Assembly (NCBI GenBank): GCA_001275005.1
Contig: JWZX01002952.1
Span: 1-20,453 of the forward strand
Origin: Chrysochromulina tobinii
Taxonomy: Eukaryota > Haptophyta > Prymnesiales > Chrysochromulinaceae
DNA length: 20,453 bases
Direction of reading: 5' to 3'
The position numbers and the translations under genes are program-made. The notes under the pieces were generated by a model. That model did no database searches. It saw only the letters and a program-made list of their open reading frames with translations, and was not told the origin of the DNA. Of the stretch, positions 15,059 to 20,453 are shown piece after piece. How positions within the stretch are numbered: position 1 is the stretch's first letter; every line of letters begins with the position of its first letter.

Positions 15059-17995
15059 TCAGCGCGGCGCCTTCGGTCGGTAACTGCCAGATCGCCACTG
15101 CTCGTACGCCTCGGCGGCGAGCGCGCTCACGTTGCTCGTACCCATGAAGCGCTCGGGCACGAGGCGCGCAAAGCGCCGGTACAAGCCCCGCATGCCGGCC
15201 GTCGAGTTGCAATCTCGCGCGACCTCGTGCGCGGGCGGGATGGTGACGAATCCCTTGACGAATCCCTCGTCGGCCTGGCCGTTGGTGACGAATTCCTCGT
15301 CGGCCTGTCCGAAGAATTGGGACGCGCAGCCGCCGCGCGTGCTGCGAAGGTTTCCCCACAGGCACTCTCGTTCCGAAGGATTGATCGGGCTGGCACGGTG
15401 AGCCCGGGCGCATGCCTCTGCCGCAGTCTGATCAGGGAGGCCATCAGTGGTCACCAGAGGCAATCAGAGCTCGGGCGCATGCTTCTGCCGCAGTCTGATG
15501 ACGCGAAGGGGAGGCGCAATCCTGTGGCCATCACAGGTGGCAATCAAGTGGCCATCAAGTGGTCATCACCTGCGTCCTCCAATCGAATAGAGAAGCGTAC
15601 GAGCTCAGCAATCGGTGCCAATAGGACGTTACAAACTCAGGGTCAAGCACGTGGTAAGCGTAGTCGCCGCTCCGGCTCGCCACCTGTGGGGAAACAGGAG
15701 AGTCGAGCGCCGTGGTGAGCACTAGGTGAGCACTTGCATGCCGACGGCCACGTGGCCGGCGAGGTTTCGTCAATAGAGGTTCGTCACCAGTGCTGCGTCC
15801 TTGCGCGCTTGTGCTTGTGCCAACACGGCGCCTAGGTCGTCCACGGCGCGCGATGAGGCGAAGTGCTCGCTTTCGGACAGGCCCGCGTGCCAGAACTGCT
15901 CGTAGACTCGCGGGCAGCTTGCGCCTTCACAGCCAGCTGCATGGCTGCCTAGGAGCGCGAGGCGCAGAGGAGAGTCGAGCGCCGTGGTGAGCACTTGCAT
16001 GCTTCGGAGCGCGAGGCGCAGAGGAGAGGCGAGCGCCGTGGTGAGCGCTTGCATGCTTCGGAGCGCGAGGCGCAGAGGAGAGGCGAGCGCCGTGGTGAGC
16101 GCTTGCATGCTTCGGAGCGCAAAGGGAGGCTCGTTCACAGCTGGCCCTTCACACCTCGTAGCACGAGGGAGGAGCAGAGGAGAGTGTACTTGAAGCCCAC
16201 AGCGAAGGAATGGCCGGGCAGCGAGAGTAGCAGCTGCCGATCGCACCTGCCTCGGGAGGTCATCAGAGGTCATCATACGCAATCAGAGGTAATCAGGGTC
16301 AAACAGACGCAATCAAAGGCCAACGTCTATATTCACCACGCCTCGGGCGGCACCCCATCAGAAAGCGAGCAGTGCGCCCCACAGAGCTTCACGTCGGCTT
16401 GGACGCGTGGGGGCAGCGGCACGGTGCCGCTCACGATCGCATCCGAGTAGGCGCGCCGCTGCACCTGTGGGGAACGTGGAGAGTCGAGCGCCGTGGTGAG
16501 CACTTGCATGCCGCTCACGATCGCATCCGAGTAGGCGCGCCGCTGCACCTGCATGCAATCATGAGCGAGAAGCAATCAGGGAGATGCAATCCGGGAGATG
16601 CAATCCGGGAGATGCGATCACGTGTGTCTCGCCGCCTCGCCAGAAGAGAGAGCGCTGCTTGGACGCGTACCTATTGAGGGTCGCAATCATATGCAATCAG
16701 AAGTCATCCTCAGAGTGCATCAGAGTCCATCATCGGGGATCATCAGAGGTAATCGGAGGCGCACGGGAGCCGTCGCCCAGCGCGGTAGATGGCCTCTCGC
16801 TCCACCGGCCAGCCCCGCGGCACCTGTGGGGAGAGGCAAGGGATGGGCGCCGTGGTGAGCACTTGCATGCTCGCTCTCGCTCCACCGGCCAGCCCCACGG
16901 CACCGAGTACGCGGCGGCCGAATCGGCATCAATGAGGTTCGTCAAGCGGCCGAATCGGCATCAATGAGGTTCGTCAAGCGGCCGAATCGGCATCAATGAG
17001 GTTCGTCAAGCGGCCGAATCGGCATCAATGAGGTTCGTCAAGCGGCCGAATCGGCATCAATGAGGTTCGTCAAGCGGCCGAATCGGCATCAATGAGGTTC
17101 GTCAAGCACCGAGAACGCGGCGGCCGAATCGGCATCAATGAGGTTCGTCAAGTACGAGAAGGGCGCGAACGAAAAGTCCGGCATCATGAGATCTCGATGC
17201 TCATTGGAGACGCGGGCGTTGGAGAGCAGAGGCACCAGGCCGCACCTGTGCGACAAGCAGTGAGGCAATCAGCATGCAATCAGGCCTCATCAGTGCAATC
17301 AGGCCTCACCTGTGCGACAAGCAGCGAGGCCAGCAGGGAGACAACCAGGTAACAACCAGGAATGCCATCAGCGACGCAAGCAGCGACGCAAGCAGCGACG
17401 CAAGCAGCGACGCAACAGGAGGCCAGTCATCCCAAAAATTTGGGAGGCCAGATTATCCCAAATTTGGGAGGCCATGCAGACATCCGCGCAAGCACGGAGG
17501 CACTACGGCGCACCAGTCGTAGCGAGCGAATTGGTAGGGCTGGTCGTGCGGGTTGAGCACGGCGGTGAAGTTTGGCAGCGGCGGCAGCACGCCCTCGTCG
17601 ATGCGCTGCTGCACCGCCGCGAGCTGCTGGATCGCGGCCACCGGTCGGCCCGGCCAGTGGCGCATTGGTCCGCGCTCGTCGCCTGGGTCCTGCAGGATCA
17701 TCGCCTGCAGCCGACCATGGACGCTGCGCACCAGCATCATGTTGGTGAGCACGGAGCGCGGCCCTTGAGAGCGCACGCGGCACAGAGTGGCGTCCACGTC
17801 CGGGATGCGCCGGCGCGCGATGTCGCAATCCTTCTTCTGCCGCCGCCACCACGAGACGTCACGATCGAGGTTGCGCAGCACGCACTCGCGCGCGGCCGCG
17901 GTGGTCGCCGGCGACCACTGCCCGGCCGCATCGTACGGCAGCGCGCACGGCAGCGGCGGCAGCGGCGGCCGACGGCCGTGAGGCTTCTTCGCCAT
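15059..17995 (-). CDS. CAP10/GT90-like glycosyltransferase, nine exons
   Basis: Assembled by hand, 5' to 3': 17995-17514, 17245-17110, 16823-16765, 16670-16622, 16464-16337, 16246-16155, 15948-15788, 15683-15570, 15427-15059. All junctions are GT-AG and in frame; 529 residues. The start has a strong Kozak context (AGAATGG). GT90-like motifs in order: LPNFTAVLNPHDQP (140-153), LMMPDFSF (180-187), KQRSLFWRGGETH (230-242, the FWRG signature), QRRAYSDAI plus ADVKL (244-269), LPGHSFAVGFKYTLLCSSLV (294-313), VYEQFWHAGLSESEHF (330-345), and YWHRLLSSYASLF (390-402). Family members move glucose, xylose or related sugars in the secretory pathway; substrate unknown. No signal peptide is seen (MAKKPHGRRPP), so an earlier exon may be missing. 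Exon 7 could start 12 bp later, and exon 5 has an exact upstream duplicate. The 122-residue tail is not recognised. Confidence 0.82.
15428..15569 (-). repeat. GT90 intron 8 with a copy of the next exon's start
   Basis: A 142-bp intron (GTGATGACC to GATCAG). Its middle holds a near-copy of the first 30-odd bases of exon 9 (ACTGCGGCAGAAGCATGCGC), itself preceded by TCAG, so two in-series acceptors precede two copies. The upstream copy soon meets a stop. The rest is TGATGGCC/TGATTGCC repeats. Confidence 0.8.
15684..15787 (-). repeat. GT90 intron 7, introner-like
   Basis: A 104-bp intron. The dispersed core is at 15703-15742 in the gene's sense direction, with an extra partial internal duplication (TAGTGCTCACC), then a pyrimidine run and CCCCACAG. 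The donor GTGACGAA resembles the next exon's start GTGGCGAG. Confidence 0.85.
15949..16154 (-). repeat. GT90 intron 6, three tandem introner-like units
   Basis: A 206-bp intron holding the core three times in sense orientation (15974-16002, 16030-16056, 16083-16110), period about 54 bp, each followed by CTCTCCTCTGCGCCTCGCG. The sequence after the donor (GTGTGAAGGGCCAGCTG) recurs at the start of exon 7 (CTGTGAAGGCGCAAGCTG). Confidence 0.85.
16247..16336 (-). repeat. GT90 intron 5, TGATTGC/TGATGACC repeats
   Basis: A 90-bp intron beginning GTGAAT and ending CGAGGCAG. It is mostly units of the type TTTGATTGCG, CTGATTACC and TGATGACCTC. It has no copy of the GCTCACCACGG core. Confidence 0.75.
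16465..16621 (-). repeat. GT90 intron 4, introner-like plus a 39-bp exon copy
   Basis: A 157-bp intron from GTGATC to CCCCACAG. It contains GATTGCATCTCCC repeats, then at 16510-16548 an exact 39-bp copy of the first 39 bases of exon 5 (16426-16464), preceded by GCATGCAG. The dispersed core follows at 16484-16511. The copy could act as an alternative exon. Confidence 0.85.
16671..16764 (-). repeat. GT90 intron 3, TGATG/TGATTGC units
   Basis: A 94-bp intron beginning GTGCGCCTCCGATTACC; the next exon begins GTACGCGTCCAAGCAGC, a diverged direct repeat. The interior is CTGATGATCC / TGATTGCA units. It ends CAATAG, an unusual pyrimidine-poor acceptor. Confidence 0.75.
16824..17109 (-). repeat. GT90 intron 2: introner-like element plus 32-bp array
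   Basis: A 286-bp intron (GTGC to CCCCACAG). At 16915-17106 it has six near-perfect 32-bp tandem copies of a unit matching the end of exon 2 (coding LTNLIDADSAA; parent copy at about 17121-17152). It next has a near-copy of the start of exon 3 (16871-16910, with PWGW where the exon reads PRGW), then the dispersed core (16845-16870). No AG lies in the 32-bp unit, so the array has no internal acceptor. Confidence 0.85.
17246..17513 (-). repeat. GT90 intron 1 with palindromes and short tandem repeats
   Basis: A 268-bp intron from GTGCGCC to GTCGCACAG. It holds two CCCAAA...TTTGGGAGGCCA copies (palindromes at 17431-17444 and 17457-17468), four 12-bp units AGCGACGCAAGC (17368-17415), GATTGCC repeats, and two copies of the acceptor region GCTTGTCGCACAGGTG, giving alternative 3' sites. 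The donor GTGCGCC resembles the exon 2 start GTGCGGCC. Confidence 0.75.
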
Positions 17996-18293
17996 TCTGG
18001 AGAGCCCGCGCGGAAAAATGGAGAAAGCCACGCGGACCTTTTCGAACTTGGAAGAACGTTACTTTCCAAGTTGGAACCACGAGCAATGCTGCATGCACAC
18101 AGTTAGCTGCATGTACAGTTAGCCCCTCGCACTCACGCTGCGATCCCAGTCTGTGCGCAACCCGGGCCCCTGACCGCCCTCCGCGCTCGCGCTTCGCTCC
18201 CCGTGCGCCGCCTGGTCCACGCTTCGCTTGCATGCACCTGCCACCTCTCCCCCGAGCCCGACTACAGACTTCCCATGCAATGACCAGCACTGC
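17996..18293 (-). promoter_or_regulatory. 5' flank of the GT90-like gene / 3' flank of the TPR gene
   Basis: The 298-bp head-to-tail spacer contains a perfect 9-bp inverted repeat, AACTTGGAA (18045-18053) and TTCCAAGTT (18064-18072), with a 10-base loop, about 50-80 bp upstream of the GT90 start. A direct repeat GCTGCATG..ACAGTTAGC lies at about 18089-18123. The stem could be a UTR hairpin or a dimeric protein site. No gene is seen. Confidence 0.4.
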
Positions 18294-20453
18294 TCACGCC
18301 GTCCATCTCATCAGGTGGTGTCCATGCAGGGACCTGGCAGCCTCTTCCTCCTGCGAGAGCGCCGCCGCGCAGCGGCGCGTATCAGGGTGCTCCGGCCCGA
18401 GGACGGTCCTCATGCGCTCGAGGGCCGCTTGCATCGGACTGAGCCCTCCGCCTGCCGCGCACTCGAGCCGGGCGTGGACGGCCTCAAGCATCAGCGTCGT
18501 GTCCACCGTCGGGCCCAGCGCCGCACGCGCCGTGCTGAGCACGCGGGCATCCACGAGCGCGCGGGCGCTCTCGATGCGGCCTTGCGCGCGGCGCACGTCT
18601 GCGAGCCAGGCTCGCGACTCCAGCCGGGTGCGATGGCCCTCTGCGAGCGTGGCGGCGCAGCCGTCATGTGCTTCGAGGAGCAAGGTCTCGGCCTCGCCCA
18701 GCCGGCCCTGGTCGTGTAGCAGCTGCCCGAGGTTGTTTATTGAGTTGAGGGTGTCCGGATGCTGATCGCCGAGCGTCGCACGCATCGCCTCGAGTGCTTC
18801 GCGGAGCAGCACGCCCGCCTCGTTCAGCTTGCCCTGGGCCCGCAGTAGCCAACCCAGATTATTCATCGAGGTGAGGGTGTCCGGATGCCGATCGCCGAGC
18901 GTCGCACGCATCGCCTCGAGCGCCTCGCGGAGCAGCACGCCCGCCTCGTCGAGCTCGCCCTGGGCCCGCAGCAGCACCCCCAGATTATTAATTGAGGTGA
19001 GGGTGTCCGGATGCCGATCGCCGAGCGTCGCACGCCTCGCCTCGAGCGCCTCGCGGAGCAGCACGCCCGCCTCGTCGAGCTTGCCCTGGTCCTGCAGCAG
19101 CGACCCCAGATTATTAATCGAGGTGAGGGTGTCCGGATGCCGATCGCCGAGCGTCGCACGCCTCGCCTCGAGTGCTTCGCGACACAGCACGCCCGCCTCA
19201 TCAAGCTTGCCCTGGGCCCGCAGCAGCGACCCCAGGTTATTCATCGAGGTGAGGGTGTCCGGATGCCGATCGCCGAGCGTCGCACGCTTCGCCTCGAGCG
19301 CCTCGCGGAGCAGCACGCCCGCCTCATCGAGCTTGCCCTGGGCATACAGCAGCGACCCCAGATTATTCATCGAGCTCAGGGTGTCCGGATGCAGATCGCC
19401 GAGCGTCGCACGCCTCGCCTCGAGCGCCTCGCGGAGCAGCACGCCCGCCTCGTCGAGCTTGCCCTGGTCCTGCAGCAGGGACCCCAGATTATTGATCGAG
19501 CGGAGGGTGTCCGGATGCCGATCGCCGAGCGTCGCACGGCTCGCCTCGAGTGCTTCGCGAAGCAGCACGCCCACCTCGTCGAGCTTGCCCTGGGCGTACA
19601 GCAGTGACCCCAGATTATTCATCGAGCTGAGGGTGTCCGGATGCCGATCGCCGAGCGTCGCACGCTTCGCCTCGAGCGCTTCACGGAGCAGCACGCCCGC
19701 CTCGTCGAGCTTGCCCTGGGCGTGCAGCAGCGACCCCAGGTTATTCATCGACATGAGGGTGTGTGGATGCCGATCGCCGAGCGTCGCACGAATCGCCTCG
19801 AGCGCCTCGCGGAGCAGCACGCCCGCCTCGTCGAGCTTGCCCTGGGCGTAGAGCAGCGACCCCAGGTTATTCATCGAGGTGAGGGTGTCCGGATGCCGAT
19901 CGCCGAGCGTCGCACGCCTCGCCTCGAGCGCCTCGCGGAGCAGCACGCCCGCCTCATCGAGCTTGCCCTGGTCCTGCAGCAGCGACCCCAGATTATTAAT
20001 CGAGCCGAGGGTGCCCGGATGCCGATCGCCGAGCGTCGCACGCTTCGCCTCGAGCGCCTCGCGGAGTAGCACGCCCGCCTCGTCGAGCTTGCCCTGGTCC
20101 TGCAGCAGCGACCCAAGGTTATGCTGCAGCACCGACGTCGCCCGCTCCTGGCTCGGGATGCGCATCAGAGCCGCGCGGCCCTCCGCCGCGAGCCACTCGC
20201 GCAGCGACGCGCACACCGTCGTTGTCACCGCGCCGATGCCGCCCTCGAGCTTCGCCACCTCGGCCAGGATGTAGTCGCGGTCCTCGACCATGGTGATCTG
20301 CGCGTCGGCCGCGTCGATGCCTGCCACGATGCCCGCAATCTCGCCAAAGCGCCTCGTCAGCAGCGCCGCGAAGCCGTCCACGTCCGCGGGCGCGAGCACC
20401 ACGTGCAGCGTCGCGCCCTTGGCGAGCGCCTTGACGAGCTCGAACAAGCACCA
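18294..20453 (-). CDS. TPR-array protein (kinesin-light-chain-like repeats), N-terminus beyond right edge
   Basis: The frame is open to the last base, so the N-terminus is missing; 719 residues are in the window. The visible start (WCLFELVKALAKGATLHVVL) resembles the end of a TIR-like domain found before such repeats in algal proteins, where a WC.FE motif is typical; this is inference. About residue 105 onward are 11 nearly identical 42-residue TPRs (NNLGSLL..QGKLDEAGVLL, REALEA.RATLGDRHPDTL), then two or three degenerate ones (LGQLLHDQGRLGEAETLL; AVHARLECAAGGG), and a short tail ending HLMRWTA. The NNLG/HP-TL pattern matches the kinesin-light-chain/nephrocystin-3 TPR class. Likely a protein-interaction scaffold; the partner is unknown. 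No intron is visible. The 340-residue plus-strand frame over the array is a shadow caused by the 126-bp period. Confidence 0.85.
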   Translation of the reverse strand, partial: WCLFELVKALAKGATLHVVLAPADVDGFAALLTRRFGEIAGIVAGIDAADAQITMVEDRDYILAEVAKLEGGIGAVTTTVCASLREWLAAEGRAALMRIPSQERATSVLQHNLGSLLQDQGKLDEAGVLLREALEAKRATLGDRHPGTLGSINNLGSLLQDQGKLDEAGVLLREALEARRATLGDRHPDTLTSMNNLGSLLYAQGKLDEAGVLLREALEAIRATLGDRHPHTLMSMNNLGSLLHAQGKLDEAGVLLREALEAKRATLGDRHPDTLSSMNNLGSLLYAQGKLDEVGVLLREALEASRATLGDRHPDTLRSINNLGSLLQDQGKLDEAGVLLREALEARRATLGDLHPDTLSSMNNLGSLLYAQGKLDEAGVLLREALEAKRATLGDRHPDTLTSMNNLGSLLRAQGKLDEAGVLCREALEARRATLGDRHPDTLTSINNLGSLLQDQGKLDEAGVLLREALEARRATLGDRHPDTLTSINNLGVLLRAQGELDEAGVLLREALEAMRATLGDRHPDTLTSMNNLGWLLRAQGKLNEAGVLLREALEAMRATLGDQHPDTLNSINNLGQLLHDQGRLGEAETLLLEAHDGCAATLAEGHRTRLESRAWLADVRRAQGRIESARALVDARVLSTARAALGPTVDTTLMLEAVHARLECAAGGGLSPMQAALERMRTVLGPEHPDTRRCAAALSQEEEAARSLHGHHLMRWTA
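18739..20125 (-). repeat. 126-bp tandem array coding the TPRs
   Basis: Eleven consecutive 126-bp units share long identical stretches (for example GGATGCCGATCGCCGAGCGT and CTCGTCGAGCTTGCCCTGG on the plus strand). Synonymous sites are also conserved between units, which points to recent duplication or gene conversion rather than selection on protein alone. Confidence 0.9.

Noticed and set aside
16333-16575. Short minus-strand frames in 15.5-17.5 kb containing MQVLTTAL as separate small proteins
   Set aside because: They are exons read through into introns; the shared peptide is the translated intron element.
16915-17152. CRISPR-like array of 32-bp repeats
   Set aside because: Units are contiguous with no spacers, lie in a eukaryotic intron and match the neighbouring exon.
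18829-19851. 340-residue plus-strand repeat protein
   Set aside because: Mirror of the 126-bp TPR array, which is open in several frames because its period is a multiple of three; the TPR consensus is on the minus strand.

Overview
The window is nuclear DNA of a GC-rich eukaryote, most likely a flagellated microalga. A haptophyte is my first guess and a pelagophyte or other heterokont second; nothing here settles it. The grounds are GT-AG introns, a ciliary dynein-regulator gene (CFAP100/MIA1), algal-type TPR repeats of the kinesin-light-chain kind, Golgi-type glycosyltransferases and abundant minisatellites. No prokaryotic operon, phage, CRISPR array, rRNA or tRNA was seen.

Layout. 1-1611 (-): N-terminal 537 residues of an acidic, Ala-rich protein running off the left edge. 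1830-2468 (-): a small four-helix membrane protein. 2642-5000 (+): a five-exon CFAP100 gene, divergent from it. 5341-6549 (+): a GT31-like glycosyltransferase. 6920-11008 (+): a 1331-residue algal protein with one intron. 11161-14217 (+): an intronless fusion of a PARP-type ADP-ribosyltransferase domain with a UBE2Q-like ubiquitin-conjugating domain. 14218-15058: a repeat-rich intergenic stretch. 15059-17995 (-): a nine-exon CAP10/GT90-like glycosyltransferase whose exons I assembled by hand; all eight junctions keep the frame. 18294-20453 (-): a TPR protein open at the right edge. The genes show no single shared pathway.

The most interesting signal is in the introns. A dispersed element (GCATGCAAG next to GCTCACCACGGCGC, often followed by a pyrimidine run ending CCCACAG) lies in the introns of two genes on opposite strands, always in the sense direction of its host gene. 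The introns also carry arrays of TGATTGCC-like units, and most are bounded by direct repeats spanning both splice sites, so that the donor and the start of the next exon look alike. This is the signature of introner-like, recently gained introns. One further copy with duplicated flanks sits in intergenic DNA at 14452-14643.
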